Positions 15,804 to 24,871 of a stretch of 64,000 nucleotides of DNA are shown here, in pieces. How positions within the stretch are numbered: the first letter of the stretch is position 1; each line of letters opens with the position of its first letter. The notes beneath the pieces are model-generated. The model searched no databases. It saw nothing but the letters and a program-made list of their open reading frames with translations, and was not told the DNA's origin. Origin of the DNA: JAWKIW01 sp041394145 (GTDB lineage Bacteria > Actinomycetota > Acidimicrobiia > Acidimicrobiales > Acidimicrobilacustridaceae); contig JAWKIW010000011.1 of NCBI GenBank assembly GCA_041394145.1, forward strand, positions 62,001 through 126,000, read 5' to 3'. A program made the position numbers and the translations under genes.

Positions 15804-17294
15804 CTAGCCCGACGAGCCCCCCGACGGCACCGCGCCCCCCGGCGCGGCCACCGCGTCGGCGGGCGTGCCGGTCGACACCGCCGTCGAGCGGCCTCGGCGG
15901 AGCCACCCCGTGACGGCCTCGAGGGCGATGGCGGCGAGGATGACGAGCCCGACGTCGGCCGGCACCCGGTAGCGGGTGATCCCGAAGCTGATGACCGCGG
16001 TGAGGGTGACGGCGAGCATGAGCCCGAGGATGGGGCTGAGCGGCTGGCGTCGCCGGTGCAGGAGCACCGCGCCGTACACCGCCAGCGGCAGCAGGGCCAC
16101 GTAGAAGTACAGACCGATCAGCGACGGCAGGTAGCCACGCCCCTCGAGCGACTCGTTGAGCAGCACGTTGTCGAAGGGCTCGTAGAGGTCCCACATGCGC
16201 CCGGCGCGCGCCAGGGCCACGCCGGGGAACCGCGACCAGTTGTCCTGCAGGAAGGCCGACGCCTGGTCGCGGGCGACGAGATCGGCTTCGTCCTCGAGGA
16301 TCATCGACGGGTCGGTGGTGGCCGACGGCAGGTTCTTCGCACAGGTGAGGCTGTAGTAGCCATAGCCCTCGCCGGAGAACGCGTCCTCGCACGAGCCGTG
16401 CAGGATCACCATGCCGGTGCCCGAGGTGATGGTGACCGGCTCGGCGAAGCGGGAGAGGTTGTAGGCCACCCACGGCACGAGGAGCACGAGGGTGGCGCCG
16501 ACGACCGTGGCGCCGAGGGCGGCGCGGCGGGCCCAGGTCAGCTGGCGCATGCCGACCAGCAGCGGCACCAGCGTGAAGGCGATGATCATGAAGCCCTCGC
16601 CGCGGGTGAGCCCGGCGAGGCCGATCATGGCGCCGAAGGCGACGGCGCTACCCCACCCCGGACGGCGGTGGAAGCGATAGGCCGACGCGATGAGCACGGC
16701 GACGATGGGGATGTAGATCGACTCCGACAGGTACCGGAAGTCGTTGATCCACAGCATCGGGTAGGTGGCGGCCAAGGCGGCGGCGAACACGCCCACCAGC
16801 GGACCCCGTCGCCGGCCGGCGACGTACCACGCGCACCCGGCGATGAGCGCCACCCCGAGGGCGCCGCCGACCGCCATCACGACGCGGTGCTGGGTCACCT
16901 CCGTGAGGCCGACCTTGTCCAGCGCGGCCAGGAAGGTGGTGTACACGGGCGGATGGCCCGCGCCCGGCTCGGTCGCGCCGGTCAGGAACTTGGCCGTCGG
17001 GTTGACGAAGCCCTCGCCCTCGGCCAGGTAGTAGGCCTGCGTCGAGTAGTAGAACGAGTCACCCCAGTTGATGTCGGCGAAGCACCCCGCCGGGGGCTGC
17101 TCGCCGTAGAACGTCGGCTTCGGACAGGTGGGGTACGCGACCAGGACCGTGTAGAGCCGGATCCCGAGCCCGAGCAGCACGGCGGCGCCGATGAGCAGGA
17201 CGGCCAGCCTCGTGGACAGGCGCGGACCGGCGTCGTCGTGGTCGTCGGCGCCGATGTCCGCGCCGCTGGGTTGACGGGTCGTGCTGGTCGCCAC
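15804..17294 (-). CDS. membrane glycosyltransferase of the GT39/ArnT type
   Basis: 496 residues with 10-12 membrane helices and a first large extracytoplasmic loop containing NWGDSFYYSTQAYYLAEG. Its acidic residues resemble the catalytic loop of dolichyl/polyprenyl-phosphate sugar transferases (GT-C fold). It probably moves a sugar from a polyprenyl-phosphate donor to an envelope acceptor. The GTG at 17294 was chosen because GGAGG lies 6 bases upstream; an ATG two codons earlier abuts that site and is less likely. It sits 38 bases downstream of the lipoprotein start region but is probably a separate unit. Confidence 0.85.
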   Translation of the reverse strand: MATSTTRQPSGADIGADDHDDAGPRLSTRLAVLLIGAAVLLGLGIRLYTVLVAYPTCPKPTFYGEQPPAGCFADINWGDSFYYSTQAYYLAEGEGFVNPTAKFLTGATEPGAGHPPVYTTFLAALDKVGLTEVTQHRVVMAVGGALGVALIAGCAWYVAGRRRGPLVGVFAAALAATYPMLWINDFRYLSESIYIPIVAVLIASAYRFHRRPGWGSAVAFGAMIGLAGLTRGEGFMIIAFTLVPLLVGMRQLTWARRAALGATVVGATLVLLVPWVAYNLSRFAEPVTITSGTGMVILHGSCEDAFSGEGYGYYSLTCAKNLPSATTDPSMILEDEADLVARDQASAFLQDNWSRFPGVALARAGRMWDLYEPFDNVLLNESLEGRGYLPSLIGLYFYVALLPLAVYGAVLLHRRRQPLSPILGLMLAVTLTAVISFGITRYRVPADVGLVILAAIALEAVTGWLRRGRSTAVSTGTPADAVAAPGGAVPSGGSSG

Positions 17295-17328
17295 CGACAT
17301 CCTCCGTCCACGGGGGCGACCGACGAGG

Positions 17329-18141
17329 CTACCGGGCGGTCCAACCCCCGTCGACGACCAGGGTCTGGCCGGTGATGTAGCTGCCGGCGTCCGCCGCCAG
17401 CAGCAGCAGCGCACCGTCGAGCTCGGCGAGCCGCCCGCCACGCCCCATCGGTGCGTTGCGCTGCAGGAAGGCGATCGAGGCCTCGTCGGTGAACATGTCG
17501 GTGGTCATCTCGCTCGGGAACCAGCCCGGAGCCAGGGCGTTCACCCGCACGCCCTTGCGGGCCCACTGCACGGCCAGCTCACGGGTGAGGTTGACCACCG
17601 CTCCCTTCGACGCCGCGTAGGAGGCCTGCTTGATCGGCGCCGAAGCGACCAGGCCGAGGATCGACGCGACGTTGACGATGGCCCCGCTCCCCCGCTCGAT
17701 CATGTGGCGACCGACCAGCTGGCTGAGGGCGAACACCGCGGTCAGGTTGACGTCGACGACCCGGGCGAAGTGGTCGACCGGCTCGTCCTCGGCGGGCATC
17801 GGGGTGCCGATCCCGGCGTTGTTGACGAGCACATCGATGTGCCCGTCGACGGCGAGGGCCGCCTCGACCAGGCGCTCGCGGTCGTCGCCCGAGGACACGT
17901 CGCAGGTCACGGGCACGACGCGCTCGAGGTCGCCCGCCAGGGCCTCCAGGCGGTCGCGACGGCGGGCCGCCGCCACCACCGAGGCTCCGGCGGCGTGCAG
18001 CACGCGAGCGAACCGGTCACCGAGGCCACCGGAGGCACCGGTCACCACGGCGACCCGACCGTCGAGTCGCAGCAGCCGACCGACGTCGAGATCGTCGGCC
18101 CGGGGGTCGTCGGGGTCGGTGGCGTCGAGATCGTCGGCCAT
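17329..18141 (-). CDS. short-chain dehydrogenase/reductase
   Basis: 270 residues, classical SDR. The cofactor site is TGASGGLG near residue 35, NNAG near 113, and the catalytic Ser in NVASILG with YAASK. The basic residues in AARRRDRLE after the second strand favour NADP(H). The C-terminus GQTLVVDGGW is typical of 3-oxoacyl-ACP-reductase-like enzymes. The substrate is unknown. The ATG at 18141 follows a TACGCT hexamer by 9 bases. Confidence 0.93.
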   Translation of the reverse strand: MADDLDATDPDDPRADDLDVGRLLRLDGRVAVVTGASGGLGDRFARVLHAAGASVVAAARRRDRLEALAGDLERVVPVTCDVSSGDDRERLVEAALAVDGHIDVLVNNAGIGTPMPAEDEPVDHFARVVDVNLTAVFALSQLVGRHMIERGSGAIVNVASILGLVASAPIKQASYAASKGAVVNLTRELAVQWARKGVRVNALAPGWFPSEMTTDMFTDEASIAFLQRNAPMGRGGRLAELDGALLLLAADAGSYITGQTLVVDGGWTAR

Positions 18142-18150
18142 GCCGGCGGC

Positions 18151-18156
18151 AGCGTA
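18151..18156 (-). promoter_or_regulatory. -10 hexamer TACGCT, SDR gene
   Basis: The minus-strand TACGCT ends 9 bases before the ATG at 18141. Confidence 0.4.
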
Positions 18157-18199
18157 GGCGTCGACCCGGTCCCCGAGCGATCCCTGGCCCGACCGGGGC

Positions 18200-18835
18200 T
18201 CAGCCCCGCGGCCGGGCGGGCACCCAGGACCGGTACATCGCGTGGAGGCCCTCGGTCGCCAGCTCGACGAACTCGTCGTCTCGCGACGGGTCGCCCTCGT
18301 CGAGCCACACGAGGAGCCCCTCCATCAGGTAGCGCACGACGGTGCGCGCCGCCCAGCGCCGCACGACGGGGTCGGAGATGGACCCGCCGATGAGGTCGTC
18401 GGCCACGGCCTCGGCGTTGCGCCGGTGCTCGGCGGCGTAGGCCGCGAACTGGGGCTCACGCTCGGCATGCACCAGCAGCAGGCGCAGGGCGGCGGGATCC
18501 TCGCGAGCCACCGTCAGCATGGCCCGGGTCGTGAACCCCCGCCGCTCGGTCGCCGGCGCCCGCATGCCCCGGACGACCTCCTCGCGGAGCCGGTCGGCCA
18601 CCCCCGTGAGCACGGCCCGGTACAGCTCCTCCTTGGAGTCGAAGTGGCGGTAGACGATGAGCTTGGTGACCCCCGCCTCCGCGGCCACGTCGTCCATCGA
18701 GGTGGCGGCGAACCCCGCTCGTGCGAACGCCCGGGCCGCCGCCCGCAGGATCGACCCCCGCCGCTCCTCGCGCGACAGCAGCCGCCGACGGCCGGTGCCG
18801 GCCGGAGGTCCCGAGTCCGGACGCTTCGTGCCCAC
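18200..18835 (-). CDS. TetR-family transcriptional repressor
   Basis: 211 residues. The N-terminal TetR helix-turn-helix runs from REERRGSILRAAARAFARAGF to TSMDDVAAEAGVTKLIVYRHF, then the helical ligand-binding domain. It is divergent from the gene at 18914, with a perfect 7-2-7 palindrome between them. Autoregulation and control of that gene are therefore likely. The ligand is unknown. The GTG at 18835 gives the usual length. Confidence 0.92.
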   Translation of the reverse strand: MGTKRPDSGPPAGTGRRRLLSREERRGSILRAAARAFARAGFAATSMDDVAAEAGVTKLIVYRHFDSKEELYRAVLTGVADRLREEVVRGMRAPATERRGFTTRAMLTVAREDPAALRLLLVHAEREPQFAAYAAEHRRNAEAVADDLIGGSISDPVVRRWAARTVVRYLMEGLLVWLDEGDPSRDDEFVELATEGLHAMYRSWVPARPRG

Positions 18836-18867
18836 GGACCCAGCGTGCCCCTTGCCAGGTGTATACG

Positions 18868-18883
18868 CAAGAGTTTACTCTTG
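18868..18883. promoter_or_regulatory. TetR operator between divergent genes
   Basis: CAAGAGTTTACTCTTG is a perfect 7-2-7 palindrome, 32 bases from the TetR start and 30 bases from the ATG at 18914. Its minus-strand core TAAACT and the nearby TATACA could be promoter -10 elements, so binding would block one or both directions. Confidence 0.75.
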
Positions 18884-18913
18884 GCGTCACGGCCGCCGAG
18901 CGCAGGGGGTGCC

Positions 18914-20128
18914 ATGCCCACGGAGCAGGAGTCCACGACGCCGAGCACCACCACGGCGACGACCGACCGGGTCACCTTCACCGCCGCGGAGCTGCTCGCC
19001 GACCACGACTACGCCGAACCGCTGATCGCCGACGGCGTGCGCTGCCACGGCGGGTTCGACGAGCACGGCGCCTACGTCTCGCCCCGGACCCGCGTCCGCG
19101 TGCCGGCCATCGAGGCGTGGGACGCCAAGCGCCTCGCCGAGACCGGCACGCCCAAGCTCGACGTGCCCGACGACGCCTGGCCGGCCAACTTCCCCAACCC
19201 CGACCAGTCGCTGTTGCTGATCCGGCGGGGCGTCACCGAGCCGACCGTCTCGGCCCTCACCCGCATCGGCACCGTCGAGGGGTTCGGCGGGATGCTGCGG
19301 CTGCTGACCGTGCCGGACTTCTCCCGCCTGTTCGACGAGGGCATCGAGGGCACCGCCACCGCCCACATCGGGTCGGGGCTGTTCGAGGCCCACGCCCGCG
19401 ACGAGGCCGGCTGGGGCGAGCAGGCCGGCCACGACCGCATGTGGTTCGCCGCGCGCGACATCGCCTTCGAGCGACCCGTCACCGAGGACCAGACGGCGCG
19501 CATGCTCGAGCGGATGGGGCTCGCCGCGGCGGCCACCGCTGCGCCCGCGCCGGGCACCCCGGCCGCCCACGACCGCATCGCCGAGATGCGCCGGCAGGCC
19601 GAGGCCGCCCGCGTGCTGCCCACCGACATCCCGATCGAGGTCGAGCTGCTGCTGCAGCGGATGATCGGCCTGCTGTTCATCGAGATCGCCGCCTTCCACG
19701 GGTTCCGCTGGGCCGAGGCCGTGCTGTCGGACACCGACGCGGTGGCCGGCGACGGCGAGGCCGCCCGGATCGTGTCGTACATCCGAGCCGACGAGACCCC
19801 CCACGTCGGCTACCTCCTCACCGCCCTCAGCGAGATGCGCGACCGCACCTGGGTCGGCGCCACCGGCACCCGCTACCCGGGCACCGAGATGGTCGGCGCC
19901 GTGTGGCGCCGGGCGCTCGAGCAGTCGATGGTCGCCCGCCGCGCCGACAACGTGCGGCTGGTGCTGTCGGAGGTGCGCCACGCCCTCGAGGGACGGCCCG
20001 ACGCCGACGACCTGCTCGACGAGATGCTCGCCCTCGGCGACGTGCGGGTGCTGCCCGACGGCGAGATCGTCGACGAGCGCCCGCCGACCGAGGACCGCCT
20101 CGGCCACCTCGTCGACGCCTTCCGCTGA
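18914..20128 (+). CDS. unrecognised protein, possible ferritin-like diiron enzyme
   Basis: 404 residues, soluble. I do not recognise the family by name. The C-terminal half is helical, with acidic/His motifs that could form a diiron site: IEVELLL near residue 240, IEIAAFHGF, and DETPHVGYL near 295. These resemble E...ExxH patterns of ferritin-like oxygenases. Control by the divergent TetR through the shared operator suggests induction by a small hydrophobic compound. The ATG at 18914 follows CAGGGGGT. Confidence 0.7.
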   Translation: MPTEQESTTPSTTTATTDRVTFTAAELLADHDYAEPLIADGVRCHGGFDEHGAYVSPRTRVRVPAIEAWDAKRLAETGTPKLDVPDDAWPANFPNPDQSLLLIRRGVTEPTVSALTRIGTVEGFGGMLRLLTVPDFSRLFDEGIEGTATAHIGSGLFEAHARDEAGWGEQAGHDRMWFAARDIAFERPVTEDQTARMLERMGLAAAATAAPAPGTPAAHDRIAEMRRQAEAARVLPTDIPIEVELLLQRMIGLLFIEIAAFHGFRWAEAVLSDTDAVAGDGEAARIVSYIRADETPHVGYLLTALSEMRDRTWVGATGTRYPGTEMVGAVWRRALEQSMVARRADNVRLVLSEVRHALEGRPDADDLLDEMLALGDVRVLPDGEIVDERPPTEDRLGHLVDAFR

Positions 20129-20148
20129 CCGGGACTCGCCCGGAGCCG

Positions 20149-21480
20149 TCAGGCACGGACGAGGTCGAGGCGGTCGTAGGTGCTGCCGAGGACCTCGTCG
20201 GTGGGACCGCCGAGCCAGTCGAGGGCGGCGGCGTAGACCGATCGGGGGTCGAGGGCCGCACGCAGGTCGCCCTCGTCGAGACGAGCGAGATCGACGTCGC
20301 CCACCACCCTGCCACCGGCGACGGCCGGACCGAGCAGCAGCTGCAGGCCGGCCTTGCCGTGGTCGGTGCCCGAGCCGTTCTCGGCGACCCGCCGGCCGAA
20401 CTCGCTGGTGGTCATCACCAGCACCCGGTCGGCCCGGCCCTGCCGCTCGATCGCCTGGGTGAAGGCGGTGAGGCCGGCCGCGAGGTCGGCGAGCAGGGCC
20501 GGGTGGCGGTCGCGCTGGTCGCTGTGGGTGTCGTAGCCGTCCACCGACACCACGACGACCTCGGTCCCGATCTGCAGGTCGATGATGCCGGCGGCGACGC
20601 CGAGCAGGTCGGCCGCCGACGCCCGGGCCCCGGACCGACCGGCCGAACGGGCCGGCGCGTCGAGCGCCGCCGGCTCCCCCTCGCCACCACCCGTCGCCCG
20701 GGCCAGGGCCTCGACGGCGTCGAGCGCGGCGGGCACGGACCGCTGCGCCACGGCGAGGTCGGCATCGGCGGCGAGGGGCGCCGCGGTCGCCCGGAAGGCG
20801 GCGGTGAGCTGGGCGGCGTCGGCACCCTTGGGTGCCCGCAGCGAGAAGGCCCCGGGATCGAGCACGACCGTCGGCAGGGCCTGCTCCCCCACCAGCGCCG
20901 GTGTGGCCGCACCGAGGGCGACGGCCCGCAGCGGGTTCGACGGTTCGCCGGTGGCGTCGAGCCAGCGGCCCAGCCATCCGGTGGTGAGCGGCTGGCCGGG
21001 CCGGGCCGACCACCAGGTGTCCATGGCGGCGAAGTGCGACCGGTTCGGGTCGGGGAACCCCACGGCGTCGACGACCGCGAGCCGTCCCGCCTCCCACGCC
21101 GGCACGAGCGGCGCCAGCGCCGGGTGGAGGCCGTAGTGGTCGGTGCCGGCGAGGCGCACGACGTCGCCCTCGGGGACGTGCAGCGTCGGGCGGGCGTCGA
21201 AGTACCGACCGTCACCGGCGGGCACGACCGTGTCGAGCCCGTCGTTGCCGCCGGTCAGCTGGACGACGACGAGCACGCGGCCGCCCGACGGTGCGGAGGC
21301 GGTGTCCGGACCATCCGACCCCGCCGACGAGCGCGCGTCCTCCAGGTGCTCCGACACGAGGCGGGACCAGGCGAGTGCTCCACCGGCCACCGCGGCCGCC
21401 GCGCCTCCGGCCACCGTGAGGAAGCGCCGCCGCGAGACATCTCGCGTCGGGGGGTGGACGGCGTCGTCGTCGGTCGTCAT
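20149..21480 (-). CDS. DUF1501 secreted protein with Tat signal
   Basis: 443 residues. The N-terminus carries a twin-arginine signal (VSRRRFLTVAGG) followed by an Ala-rich hydrophobic stretch, so it is exported folded. The DUF1501 core shows VVVQLTGGNDGLDTVVP, GFPDPNRSHFAAMDTWWSA and TTSEFGRRVAENGSGTDHG, similar to the sulfatase/alkaline-phosphatase-like fold. It is encoded directly after DUF1800, the standard partner. A GGGAGG site lies before the ATG. The substrate is unknown. Confidence 0.92.
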   Translation of the reverse strand: MTTDDDAVHPPTRDVSRRRFLTVAGGAAAAVAGGALAWSRLVSEHLEDARSSAGSDGPDTASAPSGGRVLVVVQLTGGNDGLDTVVPAGDGRYFDARPTLHVPEGDVVRLAGTDHYGLHPALAPLVPAWEAGRLAVVDAVGFPDPNRSHFAAMDTWWSARPGQPLTTGWLGRWLDATGEPSNPLRAVALGAATPALVGEQALPTVVLDPGAFSLRAPKGADAAQLTAAFRATAAPLAADADLAVAQRSVPAALDAVEALARATGGGEGEPAALDAPARSAGRSGARASAADLLGVAAGIIDLQIGTEVVVVSVDGYDTHSDQRDRHPALLADLAAGLTAFTQAIERQGRADRVLVMTTSEFGRRVAENGSGTDHGKAGLQLLLGPAVAGGRVVGDVDLARLDEGDLRAALDPRSVYAAALDWLGGPTDEVLGSTYDRLDLVRA

Positions 21481-21493
21481 CGCTCGGCCTCCC

Positions 21494-22769
21494 TCACACC
21501 AGCACCGAGTCCGGCGCGGCCATGGCCACCGTGAGCACGGTCGTCGCGGCGCCGCGCCCGCCGCCGGCGGCGTCGCGCAGGGCCGCCGCGGTCGCCTCTC
21601 CGAAGCCGCCGGGCCGGCCGAGGGCGTCGGCCAGCGCCCCCACGTCGCCCCGGCTCGCTGCGGACCACGCGGGGCTCGTGGTCGGCGTCAGCCCGGCCAG
21701 GGCCGCGGCGAGGTCCACGCGGGCCACGGTGGCGGCCGACGACAGCCAGGCGCGACCGCCGGGCCAGCCGGCGACGCTCGGCGCGTCCATCGGCACCTGG
21801 CCGGCCGCCTGCAGCCCTCGGGCCAACGCGGCCAGCGCGGCCGTGACCGGCGCGGCGGTCGCCCGGATCATCGACGCCAGCCACGGGACCGGCGCCTGCA
21901 CCAGCGACGTCGCTGCCCCTTGGAGGCCGGCCTCGAGCACCGCCCGCACCAGTGGGCGCAGCTGCAGGCCGGCATCGACGAAGTCCCGACCCAGCCGACG
22001 GGTGAGCCCCTCGTCGACGTCGGGGCCGAGCACGGCGCGGGCGAGCTCGCCGGCGATGAAGGGCCCGCAGGCCTCGTGGGCCACGACGGCGTCGACCACG
22101 GTGTCGACGTCGTGCACGCCGGATCGGCCGAGGTAGTCGTGGCGCGTGTCGTCGTGGAGACGGGGCACGAAGCGGGCCGCGCCCGACGCGCTCGACGGTC
22201 CAGCCGGTGAGCGCCTCGGCGCCAGCCCGGACGTCGGCCTCGCCGTAGGCCCCGATGCCGAGGGCGAACAGCTCGAGCAGCTCCCGCCCGTAGTTCTCGT
22301 TGACGGCGTCCTTCCGGTTGGTCCGCCCGTCGAGGTAGATCAGCATGGCCGGATCCACGGTCACCGCCCGCAGCAGCGACCGCAGATCGCCGAGCCCGAG
22401 CGCCCCGAAGGTGCGCAGCTGGCCGACCATCAGCGCCGGCTGCTTCACCACCCGCAGGGTCGACACGAAGTGGCCGTGCCAGAACCACCGCATCCACTCC
22501 TCGAGGGGCCGCGACGTGGTCGCCATGGCCGCCAGCCAGGCGGCGATGGGTGCGCGCCGTTGCTGCGGTGTGGCGGAGGCCGGGTCGATCGGCGCGAGGT
22601 CGAGGCCCGTCCACGGATCGGGAGCGGGTGCCACGTCGTGGGCGTCGGGCTCGACGAGCCGGTCGAGCACGGCGTCGACGCCGAGCGCCGTCAACCGGTC
22701 GAGCTCGCCGGGCCCGAGCCCGAACCCGATGCGGCGGTGCAGCCAGGCGATCGCGCCACGGTCGTCCAC
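21494..22769 (-). pseudogene. DUF1800 protein gene with one frameshift
   Basis: The first about 200 codons (AIAWLHRRIGFGLGPGELDRL; WFWHGHFVSTLRVVK; YLDGRTNRKDAVNENYGREL; EALTGWTVERVG) match the DUF1800 N-terminal half. From about 22168 the homology continues in another frame (PRLHDDTRHDYLGRSGVHD, through to the end at 21494). Removing one base in GGGCGCGGCCCGC around 22176-22190 would restore a protein of about 424 residues. The partner gene DUF1501 follows 13 bases later. A sequencing indel or a recent mutation would both explain it. Confidence 0.85.
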
Positions 22770-22822
22770 GAGCGCCAGGGTGCGCCACGGATGTGAGGAG
22801 CCGATGAGCCCGACGTGAGGGC

Positions 22823-22828
22823 TAGCGT
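22823..22828 (+). promoter_or_regulatory. -10 hexamer TAGCGT, LOG-like gene
   Basis: TAGCGT ends 6 bases before the ATG at 22835; only GCGGCG lies between. Confidence 0.5.
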
Positions 22829-22834
22829 GCGGCG

Positions 22835-23350
22835 ATGGCGCGGCCCGGACCCGTCTACGTGAGCGTGATCGGCGGCTACGACGTGGACGAGGGCGTGCTC
22901 GTCGCCGCCGAGGAGGTGGGTCGCCGCCTCGCCGAGCAGGGAGCGATCGTGGTCACCGGCGGCCGCACGGGCGTGTCCGAGGCCGCCGCCAAGGGCGCCT
23001 TCGAGGCCGGCGGCACCACCATCGGCATCCTGCCGGGACGTGACCGGTCCGAGGCGAACCCGTATCTGACCGTGGCGGTGGCGACGGGCATCGGCCTCAC
23101 CCGCAACGCCCTGGTGGCCATGAACGGCGACGCCGTCATCGCCCTCGACGGCGCCTTCGGCACGCTGTCCGAGCTGGCGCACGCCCTGCTCGACGGGACC
23201 CCGGTCATCGGCATCGGCACCTGGGAGCTGCACCGACCGGGCGACGTGCAGCACGGCGCCGATGCGCCGGTCGTCAACGTGAGGACCGCCGCCGAGGCCG
23301 TGGACGCCGTGTTCGCGGTGCTCGGCGTCCCCCCCATCACCGGGCGCTGA
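22835..23350 (+). CDS. TIGR00725/LOG-like SLOG-fold protein
   Basis: 171 residues of the SLOG superfamily (related to cytokinin-activating LOG and DprA nucleotide-binding folds). Motifs: VSVIGGYDVDEG, VTGGRTGVSEAAAKGAFEAGG, GILPGRDRSEANPY and LDGAFGTLSELAHAL, the last in the place of PGGxGTxxE. The missing second Gly argues against classical LOG phosphoribohydrolase activity, so the ligand or reaction is uncertain. It is convergent with the peptidase gene, with a hairpin between. Confidence 0.87.
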   Translation: MARPGPVYVSVIGGYDVDEGVLVAAEEVGRRLAEQGAIVVTGGRTGVSEAAAKGAFEAGGTTIGILPGRDRSEANPYLTVAVATGIGLTRNALVAMNGDAVIALDGAFGTLSELAHALLDGTPVIGIGTWELHRPGDVQHGADAPVVNVRTAAEAVDAVFAVLGVPPITGR

Positions 23351-23358
23351 GGCGCCCG
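23341..23358. terminator. 7-bp GC hairpin between convergent genes
   Basis: CGGGCGC-TGAG-GCGCCCG spans the stop codon of the LOG-like gene and faces the end of the zinc peptidase gene at 23366. It is a plausible bidirectional terminator without a T-run. Confidence 0.5.
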
Positions 23359-23365
23359 TCCGGGC

Positions 23366-24871
23366 CTACAGCGGCGAGACGCCGCCGCCGGTGACGGCGC
23401 TGCAGTTGGTCCAGCGCACGGTGTCGGGGTTCGGTGTCTCGACCTGACCGGGGCCGCCGGCCTGGGTGAAGGCGTCGAAGGCCGTCTTGAGCTCGGTGAG
23501 ATCGGTCGGCGTGTCCATCTGCCAGTCGACCCGCACGCAGCTGGCACCCTGCTGGTCGGTCCAGGTCACGTACCAATCGCCCCCCCACCCGGTCGCCGCC
23601 GTCTCGGCCTGGTCCGACGGCAGCTTGCCGGCGAGCAGCTGCTGGGTCATCACCTCGCCGAAGACGCCGTCCTTGGTGACCTTGCCCTCCGCCGGCGGCG
23701 GCGGCACCTCCTTGCGCGGCTCGCGGGTGGCGTACTTCTCGGGGTGGGCGACCTGCTCGGAGGTCACCGGCGGGTCGGCGAACGACCGGTCGAGGACGGC
23801 CTGTCCGCCGCTGGCGAGGATGGCCCGCACGAGCTTGTTGCCGAGGATGTACGGCGAGCCGATCTGCGCCTTGACGGCTTGTTCGCTGGTCGAGCCACCG
23901 CCGGCCGCCGCCGGCACCTCGTCGCCCGGCGGTGCGCCGTTCGGGTTGAACTCGTCGTGCCAGGCCCGCTCGATGCGGGTCGCGTCGCCCTCGACCAGCG
24001 CCTTGAACCCGAAGGCGATCTCGTCCTTGCGCTCGTCGTACTCGGGGCGGCGCAGGTTGAGGGACTGGTCGTCGAGCGCGTGGGTGAGCTCGTGCACGAG
24101 CGTCTGGCGGACGTCGTCGTTGAGCGACCCGCCGCGCACGACCAGCTCCTTGGCCTCGGCGTCGTACCAGCCCTGCACCCCTTCGACGAGGGTCTGCTCG
24201 ATGAGCGCCGCCGGGTCCTCGCCGGGGGGCACGAGCCCGAGCATCTGCAACATGGCGGCCTGGGCCTGCAGCTCCTCGGGCGGGATCTGGCGCTTCAGCC
24301 GCTCCGTGAAGGCGGCGTCGTCGAGGACCTCGGCCTTCACCGGCGTCGTGAACGACAGGCCTCGCTGCTGGGCGACGTAGGCGCTGAGCCGGGCCACCTC
24401 GGCATCGAGGGTGGCCTGGTCGATGGGCGGGCCGGCGGGTGTCGTCGGCGTGGTCGGCTGGTTCGGCGCGCGGGTGGTGGAGGGTCCGGGCGTCGTGGTG
24501 GTCGAGGACGCGCCCGGCGCGCTGGTGGACGGCCGGCGGGTGGTGCTGGTGGTCGAGCTGGCGGACGCGGCCTGCTCGTCGCCCGACGACCGCACGACGA
24601 AGGCGGCCACCACGAGGGCGATCGCCACCACGGCGGCCGCGGCCACGATCGCCACGTTGCGGGGGCCGCCGAGGAAGCCGTCGCCCCCGGGGCCGCCCGC
24701 CGGCCCGCCGGCGTTGCCGCCGCCGGCAGCCGGCCCCGGCCAGGTCCCCGGCTCCGGTGGGTGCACCGGCAGCGACCGAGCGGCACCGGACCCGGCCGGT
24801 GGCGGAGCGAGCGGCGGCGCCTCGGGCAGGCCGGAACCCCATCCCGTCGACGCGTTCGGCGGCGGGGCCAT
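23366..24871 (-). CDS. membrane-anchored zinc metallopeptidase, second of two paralogs
   Basis: 501 residues. A Pro/Gly-rich cytoplasmic N-terminus (about 1-70) is followed by one membrane helix (NVAIVAAAAVVAIALVVAAF), a Ser/Thr/Pro linker, and an extracytoplasmic domain with the zinc motif HELTHALDDQ near residue 238. A downstream EGDATR Glu could be the third ligand. The C-terminal GDWYVTW and SCVRVDWQMDT segments are shared with the upstream paralog. Its ATG overlaps the paralog stop (TGATG), so translation is coupled. The substrate is unknown. Confidence 0.87.
   Translation of the reverse strand: MAPPPNASTGWGSGLPEAPPLAPPPAGSGAARSLPVHPPEPGTWPGPAAGGGNAGGPAGGPGGDGFLGGPRNVAIVAAAAVVAIALVVAAFVVRSSGDEQAASASSTTSTTRRPSTSAPGASSTTTTPGPSTTRAPNQPTTPTTPAGPPIDQATLDAEVARLSAYVAQQRGLSFTTPVKAEVLDDAAFTERLKRQIPPEELQAQAAMLQMLGLVPPGEDPAALIEQTLVEGVQGWYDAEAKELVVRGGSLNDDVRQTLVHELTHALDDQSLNLRRPEYDERKDEIAFGFKALVEGDATRIERAWHDEFNPNGAPPGDEVPAAAGGGSTSEQAVKAQIGSPYILGNKLVRAILASGGQAVLDRSFADPPVTSEQVAHPEKYATREPRKEVPPPPAEGKVTKDGVFGEVMTQQLLAGKLPSDQAETAATGWGGDWYVTWTDQQGASCVRVDWQMDTPTDLTELKTAFDAFTQAGGPGQVETPNPDTVRWTNCSAVTGGGVSPL

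Noticed and set aside
16056..17375. 439-codon plus-strand open frame
   Set aside because: Lies opposite the membrane glycosyltransferase, whose helices and motifs are clear.
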